From a virus, in IMG/VR virus record IMGVR_UViG_3300032284_002413, positions 1-20,554 of that record: a stretch of 20,554 bases of DNA; one strand, written 5' to 3'. Below, piece by piece: positions 6,473 through 13,904 of this stretch (the stretch's first letter is position 1; each line of letters opens with the position of its first letter). The notes beneath the pieces were generated by a model. It saw nothing but the letters and a program-made list of their open reading frames with translations. It searched no databases and was not told the origin of the DNA. Position numbers and translations under genes: made by a program.

Positions 6473-7299
6473 AATACCCCCTAATTGCCGCCCGCGTCGC
6501 CCGTGAAGTCTGGCTCACCACGCCGGAGGTTCACCAAGCGATTCACGCCGCCGTATTTCACGGTCAGACATTCACTGCGCCGCCCGCCGGGAAGGCACTT
6601 TACGGAGAGGATGATGACGCTGATTTCGATGGGGACGAGGCTGAAATGACCGGCGGGCGCACGGCCATCATTCAGGTGTTCGGCGTGCTCGGCAAGCACT
6701 TGGACAGCATGGAGATGGCTTGCGGCGGGTGCTCCGTTGACCGCATTGCCGCACTGCTCACCGCTGCCGACAAAGACCCGGACTGTGAAACCATCGTGAT
6801 GATGTTCAATTCGCCCGGTGGGGCCGCGATGGGAATCCCTGAGTTGGCCGCGAAGATCAAAGACATCGGCACACGCAAAAACATCATCGCCTACACCGAT
6901 GGACTTTGCTGCTCAGGAGCGCTCTGGCTGGCTTCGCAATGCGACACATTCCTCGCCTCTCCTTCCAGCATCATCGGCAGCGTCGGTTGTTGCCTGACTG
7001 TCCCGGATGAATCCCGAAAACTTGAGCTTGAAGGCGTGAAAATGCAGTCGATTTACGACGGAAAGTTCAAGACGACAGGTTCCAGTTTCCGACCGCTGAC
7101 ACAGGACGAAACCGACATGCTCACCATCCGCGTGCAATCCATCGGAGCCGCGTTCCGGGCCGCCCTGACTAACGCACGCGCCATCGCTACGGAGGATATG
7201 CAGGGCCAAACCTTCACCGGTGAAGAAGCGTGCGCCAAGGGTTTTGTGGACGGGCTGGCAAACGATTTGGATGAGGTTCTTGAAATCGTCGCAAGTTGA
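6469..7299 (+). CDS. S49 family peptidase, head maturation protease (lambda gpC-like)
   Basis: SppA/ClpP-fold serine peptidase of 276 residues that would cleave scaffold and portal during prohead maturation. The oxyanion-hole region FNSPGG lies at about 113-118, the nucleophile is Ser149 in GLCCSGALWLAS, and the general base is probably Lys201 in DGKFKTTG, the Ser/Lys dyad of S49 enzymes. SSIIGSVG after the nucleophile is typical of the family. It is shorter than lambda gpC, which carries the scaffold domain (Nu3) in its C-terminus; here a separate coiled-coil gene follows. It starts at ATG 6469, coupled to the portal stop by ATGA. Confidence 0.9.
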   Translation: MKYPLIAARVAREVWLTTPEVHQAIHAAVFHGQTFTAPPAGKALYGEDDDADFDGDEAEMTGGRTAIIQVFGVLGKHLDSMEMACGGCSVDRIAALLTAADKDPDCETIVMMFNSPGGAAMGIPELAAKIKDIGTRKNIIAYTDGLCCSGALWLASQCDTFLASPSSIIGSVGCCLTVPDESRKLELEGVKMQSIYDGKFKTTGSSFRPLTQDETDMLTIRVQSIGAAFRAALTNARAIATEDMQGQTFTGEEACAKGFVDGLANDLDEVLEIVAS

Positions 7300-7301
7300 C
7301 T

Positions 7302-7317
7302 CACGCCGCAAGGTGTG
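7302..7317 (+). promoter_or_regulatory. GCAA-tetraloop hairpin covering the scaffold start codon
   Basis: CACGCC-GCAA-GGTGTG can fold into a 6-bp stem (one G-U pair) closed by a GNRA loop, with the GTG start 7315-7317 inside the 3' arm. The surrounding 19 bases (7295-7313) recur at 11036-11054 with two differences. It may limit initiation of this gene or stabilise the message. Confidence 0.35.
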
Positions 7318-7722
7318 ACGAGCTACTTTGTAAATCTCAAGAAGGCGAACGCCGAAGTCTCCCGCCTCTCCGGCGAGCTTGACGCGGTGAACGTGAAGTT
7401 GACCGACGCGCTCGCGCAAATCGCGGACCACAACACCAGCGCCGAGGCCGTCACGGCCAAAGCTGACGCCACGATTACCGACCTCACGGGCAAGCTCACC
7501 GCCGCTGAAGCGCGCGTGAAGGAGCTGGAGGCCAGCGCAAAGACCGCCGGCCAGATCGCTGCCGAAGTGGTCGCCGGCCAGGGCGTCCCTGCCAGCCAGC
7601 TTCCCAAGGAAGCTGCCGCCGGCGAAATCAAGGCGCCGACCATCACCCGCGCGGAATTCACCAAACTGGATGCCCGCGCCCAGCTCAAGTTCATCAAGGA
7701 TTCCGGCAAAATCACCGACTGA
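7315..7722 (+). CDS. Coiled-coil protein, candidate capsid scaffold
   Basis: A 135-residue protein lying between head protease and major capsid, where scaffolding or decoration genes occur. Residues about 9-85 are a long Ala/Lys/Glu-rich coiled coil (VSRLSGELDAVNVKLTDALA, LTAAEARVKELEASAKTAG). The C-terminus TRAEFTKLDARAQLKFIKDSGKITD resembles the short terminal element of many capsid-assembly proteins. Such a helical rod fits a scaffold better than a decoration protein such as lambda gpD, which is beta-rich. The start is GTG 7315 (no ATG available), buried in a hairpin. The function is inferred from position and shape. Confidence 0.6.
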   Translation: MTSYFVNLKKANAEVSRLSGELDAVNVKLTDALAQIADHNTSAEAVTAKADATITDLTGKLTAAEARVKELEASAKTAGQIAAEVVAGQGVPASQLPKEAAAGEIKAPTITRAEFTKLDARAQLKFIKDSGKITD

Positions 7723-7736
7723 AAAACTGACCATTT

Positions 7737-8903
7737 ATGGCAAACGTACTAACCCCCCTCATCCCATCGGCCATTGCTGCGCTTGACGTTGTTTCGCGCG
7801 AAATGGTCGGTTTCCTGCCCAGCGTCAACCGCGATCCGAAGGCGGACCGCACGGCGAAAAACCAGACGCTCACCATCCCCGTCGCCCCCGCGAACGCGCA
7901 AGGTGACATCGCCGCGAGCGCGACGCTCTCCGCTGAATCCGACCAGACCGCCGGCAGCGTCTCGCTGGTGATCGACAATTACAAGAAGGCCGGTTTCAAC
8001 TGGACGGGTGAGGAAATCCTCGCCGTGAACGCGCCCAACGGCATCGGCCAGCAACGGTTCATGCAGGACCAGATCGAGCAGGCGCTCCGCTCGCTGGTCA
8101 ACGGCGCTGAACTAGTGGTTTCGACCGCCGCTTACCTTGGCGCCTCCCGCGCCTACGGCACCGCCGGCACCACGCCGTTCGCCTCGACCGTTGGCGAGAC
8201 GGCCCAGGCCCGCAAGATTCTGGACGATAACGGTGCTCCGTTCGGCAATCGTTCACTCATCATCGACACCACGTCCGGGGCCGCGCTCCGCACGCTGGCG
8301 AACCTCACGAAAGCGAACGAGGCCGGGACGAACGTCACGCTTCGCGATGGCGAACTGCTCGCGTTGAACGGTCTGAGCGTCAAGGAATCGGCGCAGGTCG
8401 TAACGCCTGCCGTCGGCACCGCCTCCAGCGCGACGGTGAATAACGCGGGCTACGCGGTCGGAGCAACCACTCTGACCCTCTCCGCCGCCGGGACTGGCAC
8501 CATCCTCGCGGGTGACATTCTCACCTTCGCGGGCGACGCGAACAAGTACGTCGTGGCCAGCGCGGGCACTGCCGGTGCGGACGTGTCCGCCGGTGGCACC
8601 ATCGTTTTGGCCGCTCCCGGTCTCCGCAAGGCCATGTCCGCCGCGACGAAGGCGATCACAGTCGTCGCCGCCGGCCCGCGCATGGTAGCTTTCAGCCAGA
8701 ACGCGATTTGCCTCGCGACCCGCCTCCCTGCCGCCCCGCCCCGCGATTTGGCGATTGACCGCCAGACCATCACCGACGCCCGCAGCGGCATCAGCTTCGA
8801 GCTGGTGGCGTGGCCCGGCCAGGACATGGTTGTCTATCAGGCGCGCATCGCCTACGGCGTTAAAGTCGTGAAGCCTGAACACATCGCAATCCTGCTCGGC
8901 TAA
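7737..8903 (+). CDS. Major capsid protein, P22 coat-like
   Basis: A 388-residue protein beginning MANVLTPLIPSAIAALDVVSREMVGFLPSV, the typical opening of P22-coat-like major capsid proteins (HK97 fold). The DRTAKNQTLTIPVAPANAQG segment and IEQALRSLVNGAELVV helix fit the E-loop and spine-helix regions. An Ala/Gly/Thr-rich beta insertion at about 240-310 (VNNAGYAVGATTLTLSAAG, LAGDILTFAGDANKYVV) corresponds to the accessory insertion domain of that group. The C-terminal RSGISFELVAWPGQDMVVYQ is also typical. A strong terminator hairpin follows, consistent with a highly expressed gene. ATG 7737 has no ribosome site (ACCATTTATG). Confidence 0.85.
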   Translation: MANVLTPLIPSAIAALDVVSREMVGFLPSVNRDPKADRTAKNQTLTIPVAPANAQGDIAASATLSAESDQTAGSVSLVIDNYKKAGFNWTGEEILAVNAPNGIGQQRFMQDQIEQALRSLVNGAELVVSTAAYLGASRAYGTAGTTPFASTVGETAQARKILDDNGAPFGNRSLIIDTTSGAALRTLANLTKANEAGTNVTLRDGELLALNGLSVKESAQVVTPAVGTASSATVNNAGYAVGATTLTLSAAGTGTILAGDILTFAGDANKYVVASAGTAGADVSAGGTIVLAAPGLRKAMSAATKAITVVAAGPRMVAFSQNAICLATRLPAAPPRDLAIDRQTITDARSGISFELVAWPGQDMVVYQARIAYGVKVVKPEHIAILLG

Positions 8904-8932
8904 TTTTGGGTTTGGGTTCCTTGGTTCCTCTG

Positions 8933-8970
8933 GGGCCGGCCAGTCAAGCGCTGGCCGGCCCTTCTACTTT
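8933..8970 (+). terminator. Strong intrinsic terminator or attenuator after the major capsid gene
   Basis: GGGCCGGCCAG (8933-8943) and CTGGCCGGCCC (8951-8961) form a perfect 11-bp GC-rich stem with a 7-base loop, followed by TTCTACTTT. The run of T is interrupted, so termination may be partial. It ends at the next gene's ATG, which suggests a step-down in expression from capsid to neck genes. Confidence 0.7.
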
Positions 8971-9288
8971 ATGAGCCGCCTCTCCGCCAGTCAAAGCCGG
9001 GGCCTCGCGCACCAGCAAACCGCGCAAGGCTCGCCCGCGTTCACCTTCGCGAGCACTGAAATCCCGTGCGCGGTATCCTCTTTGAAGCGCGGGACAGAAC
9101 TCATGGTCGGCGGTTTCACGGCGATGATTCACACAACTTTGATCGTGCGGCAGGGAGACATTACTGGGAGCGTCCCGACCGCCGGCCAGTCCGTGACCTA
9201 CGCGGGCACGTCTTACCGCGTGCTGGCCGTCACGCGCACCGCCGGCGCGGCAACGTATGAATTCGACCTTGGAAACGTGAACAAGTGA
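8971..9288 (+). CDS. Putative head-tail connector (neck) protein
   Basis: A 105-residue protein placed just after the capsid gene. The C-terminal half (LIVRQGDITGSVPTAGQSVT, YRVLAVTRTAGAATYEFDLG) is beta-rich and has the P-x-AGQ-x-VxYxG-x-YRV pattern seen in small phage head-tail joining proteins of the lambda FII type. The family assignment rests on this pattern and position. Its stop TGA is followed immediately by the next ATG (TGAATG). The ATG is preceded by the terminator stem instead of a ribosome site. Confidence 0.5.
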   Translation: MSRLSASQSRGLAHQQTAQGSPAFTFASTEIPCAVSSLKRGTELMVGGFTAMIHTTLIVRQGDITGSVPTAGQSVTYAGTSYRVLAVTRTAGAATYEFDLGNVNK

Positions 9289-10080
9289 ATGGACGCAACC
9301 TTTAACGTCAAGCTGGCGGGCATGGATAAGGCCGTCGAAGACGCCATGCTGGTGACCAAGAAGACGGTTGCGGAGCAAATTAACCAGACAACCTTCAACG
9401 TGGCCGCGCGCGGCTTCCACTACACCACACCGAACACATGGAACGACTCGAGCGCGATTGCCCGGCAGCGTTGGAAGGTGCAGAGCTACTTGAAGGAACC
9501 GGTCGGGCCCGAGGGCGCAAACCGCTTTGGCTCACGTCACAAGCGCGGTTCACGGATGCTCCGCCGGGTCACACTCATCGCCCAGGCTTTGTTTTACCGC
9601 AAGCACGGCTACGGCATCGGCAAAGGGAAGAGCAACAAGCGGACGCGCCGCGCCTCGACGGTCAAAGGCGCTAAGCCCGGAAAGATGGTTTACGCCAGCG
9701 ACTACGGACAGGCCATGACGGCCTACGCCGGCACGATGTTGCGCCGAAATTCGGCCAACGTCGGCTACCTCAAAACGGTCTGGATGGCTGGGATAGACGC
9801 GCTCGCGCCGCTGGTGAAGTTCAAAGGCTACCTGAAAAACTTCTCCGGTCTGGCCGGGTTAAGGCGGCAGCTTGGCAGCTCTTCCGGCAGCGCGACGCCG
9901 GCATCCGACGGATCATTACGCGCCCGCATTTCCGGACTCCTGTCGGCGCGTAAGCTCACCGACAAGAGCCAGCAAATCATTGACGCAGCCGCGCGGCAGG
10001 CGATGACCGACGAGGAGAAGGAGCTTCGCCGGCACACGGAAGAGCAGCTCAAGAAAGCGTTCCAAAAACTCACCCGGTAA
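9289..10080 (+). CDS. Putative tail completion / minor tail protein (gpZ-like by position)
   Basis: A strongly basic 263-residue protein between the neck protein and the tail terminator candidate, the place of lambda gpZ or HK97-gp10-type tail completion proteins. It opens MDATFNVKLAGMDKAVEDAML, similar in style to gp10-like proteins. Next comes a basic central region (YGIGKGKSNKRTRRASTVKG) and a charged helical C-terminus (DEEKELRRHTEEQLKKAF). No catalytic motif is seen. Arg/Lys-rich segments would suit contact with DNA in the neck. The family is not recognised with certainty. Confidence 0.4.
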   Translation: MDATFNVKLAGMDKAVEDAMLVTKKTVAEQINQTTFNVAARGFHYTTPNTWNDSSAIARQRWKVQSYLKEPVGPEGANRFGSRHKRGSRMLRRVTLIAQALFYRKHGYGIGKGKSNKRTRRASTVKGAKPGKMVYASDYGQAMTAYAGTMLRRNSANVGYLKTVWMAGIDALAPLVKFKGYLKNFSGLAGLRRQLGSSSGSATPASDGSLRARISGLLSARKLTDKSQQIIDAAARQAMTDEEKELRRHTEEQLKKAFQKLTR

Positions 10081-10083
10081 TTT

Positions 10084-11028
10084 ATGGCCATCACGAACAA
10101 GATCGAAACAGCGGTCAAGCGGTTGCTGGTGGCGGGCAAGGTTTGCTCGCTTTGGGCTGACGAAGTCATCGAGGAAGAGTTATCTTGGAGCAGTGACTTG
10201 ACCGCTCCAAACACGACCGAAACCATGCTGGCCGACATCCAGGTGATAGAGTTCAACACCGCTGCACCATCGCTCGCGTCCGTCACCTTCACGCTTCCGG
10301 ACGGAATTGTCCACGCTTGGCCGGGGAGCTTGGTTTTGACAGTGGTCGGAACCGATGTTGAGCTTTCCAACTACACGGGTGGAACCGTGGGGGACGACTC
10401 TCATTTCATGGCCGGCGGAACGCCTCCGGGGGACAACTTCAACCGGGCCAAGCTTCTCATTTCCTCGCCGTCCAGCAACTACGTTTTGAACGCCGGAATC
10501 AGCAGCCAGCTTCACAGCTTCCAATACACCCAGTCGATCCCCGTAAACGAAGGCGCAAGCATTACGCTAATCCTTGATTCGGTTGACGGGCAGGCGATTC
10601 GACCGCTCAGCCGGCACCAGAAGGTTTCTGTCTCGTTCGATTATTTCAGCTACGATTCCGACGCCCCGAAATGCACTAAGGGCGAAGATTACCACGACAA
10701 GGACATTGCCGCGTTTCAAGTCATCGCCAGCAAGGGCGAAGAGTCTCCTCCGTTCTCCGGAAACTACCTCGTCAACGTCCGCGTGCTTTGCTCTGCCCAG
10801 GCCGATGACGGTTCCGGCGCGCTCGCCTTGGTCGAATCCCGCATGGACGCGCTCCAGGCGTGCTTGGACACTGACGACCTCGCCGACCGCATCACAATTG
10901 CGGCGCGGAGCGGCTTGACCGTTTTCCCCGGCAGCATTTGGGGCCGGGGCGTTACCGAGGGCGTCGAGGGGCGCAAGTTTTCCTCCGGATGGGAATTCAC
11001 CTGCATGGCCTGCAAAGCGGACCTTTAG
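10084..11028 (+). CDS. Putative tail terminator with a large inserted beta-rich domain
   Basis: The C-terminal part (about 205-314: SGNYLVNVRVLC, SRMDALQACLDTDDLADRI, GLTVFPGSIWGRG, WEFTCMACKADL) has the layout of small tail terminator proteins (gpU-like), with conserved spacing of a strand, a long helix, LADRI and a final strand. The N-terminal MAITNKIETAVKRLL resembles the first helix of the same fold. Between them, about 21-190 is a Gly/Ser/Thr-rich beta region (LASVTFTLPDG, LVLTVVGTDVELSNYTGG, KLLISSPSSNYVLNAG) without an obvious family. At 314 residues it is about twice the usual size. The position, directly before the tube gene, agrees with a terminator. The role of the middle part is unknown. 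Confidence 0.45.
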   Translation: MAITNKIETAVKRLLVAGKVCSLWADEVIEEELSWSSDLTAPNTTETMLADIQVIEFNTAAPSLASVTFTLPDGIVHAWPGSLVLTVVGTDVELSNYTGGTVGDDSHFMAGGTPPGDNFNRAKLLISSPSSNYVLNAGISSQLHSFQYTQSIPVNEGASITLILDSVDGQAIRPLSRHQKVSVSFDYFSYDSDAPKCTKGEDYHDKDIAAFQVIASKGEESPPFSGNYLVNVRVLCSAQADDGSGALALVESRMDALQACLDTDDLADRITIAARSGLTVFPGSIWGRGVTEGVEGRKFSSGWEFTCMACKADL

Positions 11029-11035
11029 ACCGCCG

Positions 11036-11058
11036 GTTGACTCCTGCCGCAAGGCATG
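11036..11058 (+). promoter_or_regulatory. Intercistronic repeat with GCAA-tetraloop hairpin before the tail tube gene
   Basis: GTTGACTCCTGCCGCAAGG matches 7295-7313 at 17 of 19 positions. TGCC-GCAA-GGCA (11045-11056) forms a 4-bp GNRA hairpin whose last base is the A of the ATG at 11056. Confidence 0.35.
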
Positions 11059-11487
11059 AGCGCATCATTTCGCGGCGTGGCAGTCATCTACGGAGCCAAG
11101 GGCGGCATCACCATCGACGGCACCGCCGTTGGCTCCCTCAATTCCAGCGTGGAAGTCAGCCGCCCGATGGATCATATCGTGAAGCTGACCGGCAGCGATG
11201 GCACCCGGAAGGGCTACGTCATCCCAGAGGATCGCCGGAAGATTTCGATTACCTTCACCCCGACCGCCGCCTCGCTGGCAACCATCGCCGCCGCGTCTGC
11301 CGTGCCCGCCGCCCTCGCCTTGATGGTCATCGCCGCCGCTGACGTTGCTGACGTGAACGGGACCTACGTCATCGACGAGAACTGCTCGGCCAAGTTCACG
11401 AACACCGGGCCGCAGGAGACTCAGATCACCGCTACCCGCTACACCGATGACGCGACCACTGCTGACATCGCCACCGTCATCACGTAA
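11056..11487 (+). CDS. Putative major tail (tube) protein
   Basis: A 143-residue protein, beta-rich, in the slot between tail terminator and tail chaperone where the tube subunit is encoded. It contains GGITIDGTAVGSLNSSVEVS, then KISITFTPTAASLATIAAAS, an Ala-rich helix and a C-terminal pair of strands (KFTNTGPQETQITATRY). Tube subunits are usually 130-250 residues with this two-sheet plus helix design. No signature motif is visible, so the call depends on order and predicted fold. ATG 11056 follows the repeated intercistronic hairpin. Confidence 0.55.
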   Translation: MSASFRGVAVIYGAKGGITIDGTAVGSLNSSVEVSRPMDHIVKLTGSDGTRKGYVIPEDRRKISITFTPTAASLATIAAASAVPAALALMVIAAADVADVNGTYVIDENCSAKFTNTGPQETQITATRYTDDATTADIATVIT

Positions 11488-11492
11488 CCGCC

Positions 11493-11506
11493 TGGCCTTC
11501 GGGCCA
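11493..11506 (+). promoter_or_regulatory. UUCG-tetraloop hairpin upstream of the tail chaperone candidate
   Basis: TGGCC-TTCG-GGCCA is a perfect 5-bp stem with the very stable UUCG loop, six bases after the tube gene's stop and five before ATG 11512. It has no T-tract, so it more likely stabilises the message or shapes initiation than terminates. Confidence 0.4.
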
Positions 11507-11511
11507 ATCTC

Positions 11512-12195
11512 ATGCTGCGCGAAGACTACTTACGGGCAGCGTACCCCGACCGGCACACGGTCCTTGGCGTAACGCTGCGGGACTACTCCATCGGGCACGA
11601 CCTGCTCTTGGAGCGGATCAGCTCGCCGTTTGTCGTGCCGGGTCGGGCTGGGGCTGACGACCTTTTCATTGCGCTCCTGATTTGCTCAATGGACGCCGGG
11701 GAGGCCGCTGAGTTGCTCAACCAGCCGGACCTCCCCGGCGTGGTTGCGGACTTCGCGGCGCGGCAACTCCGGGCCGCCAGCAAGCCCGCCCATTGGTGGC
11801 AGCCAGCGCGGGCACTCAACCCTGACGACTACATCGCGGCCCTCGCGCGCTACGTTGGCGAGGCCAAACAGGGCTGGCCGGGGCTGGATTGGAACAAGGG
11901 AGACAGCAGCGAGGTAGTACAGCTTTCCTCACACCCGTTGCACGTCATCTGCATCACGCTCATGTCAGAGCTTCACTTCACCGAGCGGGAAGCATTGGAG
12001 ATGCCCTACGCCCGCGCGCATTGGCACTACGTCACGCATTTCGAGCAGTCCGGCAAAGCGAGCCTCTTTGACCGCGTGGAACGCGCCAAGAAGCAAACAG
12101 AGGCCAACGCGATGGCGGAAGAATTTCACGCATTCCTGAAGGCCGGCGGGCGTCCGCAGGCTTTCGTCCCCAGCAAATCATGGGCGTCAAACTAG
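11512..12195 (+). CDS. Putative tail assembly chaperone (gpG-like by position)
   Basis: A 227-residue protein between tail tube and tape measure. It begins MLREDYLRAAYPDRHTVLGV and is mostly helical (DDLFIALLICSMDAGEAAEL, ISSHP-like HPLHVICITLMSELHFTERE). It has no membrane segment. Proteins in this position load the tape measure protein for tube assembly. In many phages a longer form is made by frameshifting, but I see no slippery heptamer near the 3' end. The gene overlaps the tape measure start by 16 bases (12180-12195). I do not recognise its family. Confidence 0.45.
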   Translation: MLREDYLRAAYPDRHTVLGVTLRDYSIGHDLLLERISSPFVVPGRAGADDLFIALLICSMDAGEAAELLNQPDLPGVVADFAARQLRAASKPAHWWQPARALNPDDYIAALARYVGEAKQGWPGLDWNKGDSSEVVQLSSHPLHVICITLMSELHFTEREALEMPYARAHWHYVTHFEQSGKASLFDRVERAKKQTEANAMAEEFHAFLKAGGRPQAFVPSKSWASN

Positions 12196-13901
12196 ATGTT
12201 GAGATCGGCGGAAATACCGCTGGATTTGCGACCGCGCTGAACAAAGCGAAGGCCGATGCGAAGACGTTTGCTGGCGACGTGTCCGGGGGCGTGTTCAAGA
12301 ATTTTAACACGGGTTTTGCTGGCGTCGTCACCGGGCTGAAATACGGATTAATCGGGGCCATTGTTGGCATCCCGGCGTTACTCTCCGCCAAATTCGGCGA
12401 GCTACAGGACAGGGCCAAGGCTGTCAAGATCGGCACCATCCGCACCGGCCTGGACGTGGATCAATTCCAGCGCGTCCAAAACACCACCGAATCCGTCGGC
12501 CTTGATTCCGGTAGCGCGGCGCACGCGATTGACCACATCGCTAAGGCGCAGCAGGAACTCAAAAGCGGATCACTCGACGCCACCCGCCAGACGGACAAGC
12601 TCGCCGCCGCGTTCGCCGCCTTGGGCGTCAACGTCTCTGAGATTGAACGCCTCTCACCTCAACAGCTTTTCTTTCGCATCGCGTCCGCCATGCAGGACGC
12701 CGCCGCCGCCGGCAAGCTCACTGGCGAGCAGTTGGCCGCGATGCGTGAAATCCTGGGCAAGGGCGGAACTGAACTGATTCCCGCCTTCGCGAAAGGCTTT
12801 GACGGCAGCGTCAAAAACACGGCGGACTTGACCGAAGAAGAGGTTGCCCGGCTGGTAAAAGCCTCCAAGTCTCTCGACGGTGTAAAAGGCATTTGGGCGG
12901 AATTCGTAAAGGGCGCCTCAACCCTCGGCGGGAGTGCCATAAGCGAATTCCTACCGTGGCTCTTCAACGCGATGCCCGGCGGCAAACTCAGTGGCGAGAC
13001 CGGCATCACGCTCTCCCCGGAAGCCGTCGCGGGCCGTGAGCGTCTCACCGCCACCGAGCAGGCCAAGCGCACGGAGGCAGCGGAAGCGGCGGACAAAGCT
13101 CTAGCCGACAAGAAATTTGCCGAAGAGGCCAAGAAGATCGAAGCCGAGATTACGGCGGAGAAGCTCAAGCAGGGCACGCCGGAGGAACGCCGCCTTGCCT
13201 TGCTGGGCGACATCGCAAAGCACGAGCAGGAGATTGCCGATATCCGCGCCTACCAAGAGGCCGGGGCTTTCAGCGAGACGGAAGCCCGCAAGCGTATCGA
13301 CCTTGAAGAGCTGGAGATTCTGAAACACCGGGGCGCATTGAAGGAACTCGAACGCAACGCCGACAAGAAGGACGCCGACCGCTGGACGCGCATCGGCTTA
13401 ATTGACCGGCGCACGCCGCTGCCCGGCGCCAGCTCAGTAAAGCCGCCCGCGCCCAACGGGTTTGAAATCCCCGGAATCCGAATCGGAAACCAACAGCCCG
13501 AAGGGCAGGGATTCGGAACTGATAATTTCGTCGGGCCGCTTGAAGAACTCGGTTCGCTGATTGACCGGATGAACCGGGGGTTTTCGGAAAGTGAACCGAC
13601 CTCAAGCTTCATCGGGCCGCCCGCTGAACCGCTCAATTCCGTTTACGAGCGGGCACAGCAGGAGGCGGTTGAAAACGCCCGGCGTGAAGATGATCGACGA
13701 CGCGAAGCGGACGCCGTGATTCGCACGATGACCAGCCCGCTTGGCTCCAACGCCGTCGCGCCGGTCGGCTCCACCGCAATGGTCCCGTCCGCCGGAAATC
13801 CCGAATCCGAGCGGCAGATGCTCACACAGTTGCAGGAGGCCAACGCCTCGCTGCGGGAATCCCAAGCCTCCATGCGCCGGCTGGTGGACGCGCTCGCCTG
13901 A
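12180..13901 (+). CDS. Tail tape measure protein
   Basis: A 573-residue protein that would set tail length and travel through the tube at infection. The N-terminal MGVKLDVEIGGNTAGFATAL and helix KADAKTF are typical of tape measures. A hydrophobic segment at about 44-70 (FAGVVTGLKYGLIGAIVGIP) may insert in the host membrane. Residues about 95-200 match the tape-measure core (DQFQRVQNTTESVGLD, LSPQQLFFRIASAMQDAAA, GGTELIPAF). A charged coiled coil follows at about 285-400 (KKFAEEAKKIEAEITAEKL, IAKHEQEIADIRAYQ) and a Pro/Gly-rich stretch after it. With about 0.15 nm per residue, a tail near 85-90 nm is expected, short for a siphovirus. Confidence 0.8.
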   Translation: MGVKLDVEIGGNTAGFATALNKAKADAKTFAGDVSGGVFKNFNTGFAGVVTGLKYGLIGAIVGIPALLSAKFGELQDRAKAVKIGTIRTGLDVDQFQRVQNTTESVGLDSGSAAHAIDHIAKAQQELKSGSLDATRQTDKLAAAFAALGVNVSEIERLSPQQLFFRIASAMQDAAAAGKLTGEQLAAMREILGKGGTELIPAFAKGFDGSVKNTADLTEEEVARLVKASKSLDGVKGIWAEFVKGASTLGGSAISEFLPWLFNAMPGGKLSGETGITLSPEAVAGRERLTATEQAKRTEAAEAADKALADKKFAEEAKKIEAEITAEKLKQGTPEERRLALLGDIAKHEQEIADIRAYQEAGAFSETEARKRIDLEELEILKHRGALKELERNADKKDADRWTRIGLIDRRTPLPGASSVKPPAPNGFEIPGIRIGNQQPEGQGFGTDNFVGPLEELGSLIDRMNRGFSESEPTSSFIGPPAEPLNSVYERAQQEAVENARREDDRRREADAVIRTMTSPLGSNAVAPVGSTAMVPSAGNPESERQMLTQLQEANASLRESQASMRRLVDALA

Positions 13902-13904
13902 CCT

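Noticed and set aside
6913-7734. 273-codon minus-strand frame opposite the head protease and scaffold genes
   Set aside because: Spans two well-supported forward genes and shows only reverse-complement codon bias.
12150-12195. Programmed frameshift joining the chaperone candidate to a longer tail protein, as in lambda G/GT
   Set aside because: No slippery heptamer is visible near the end of the first gene, and the overlapping ATG at 12180 opens a complete tape measure gene.
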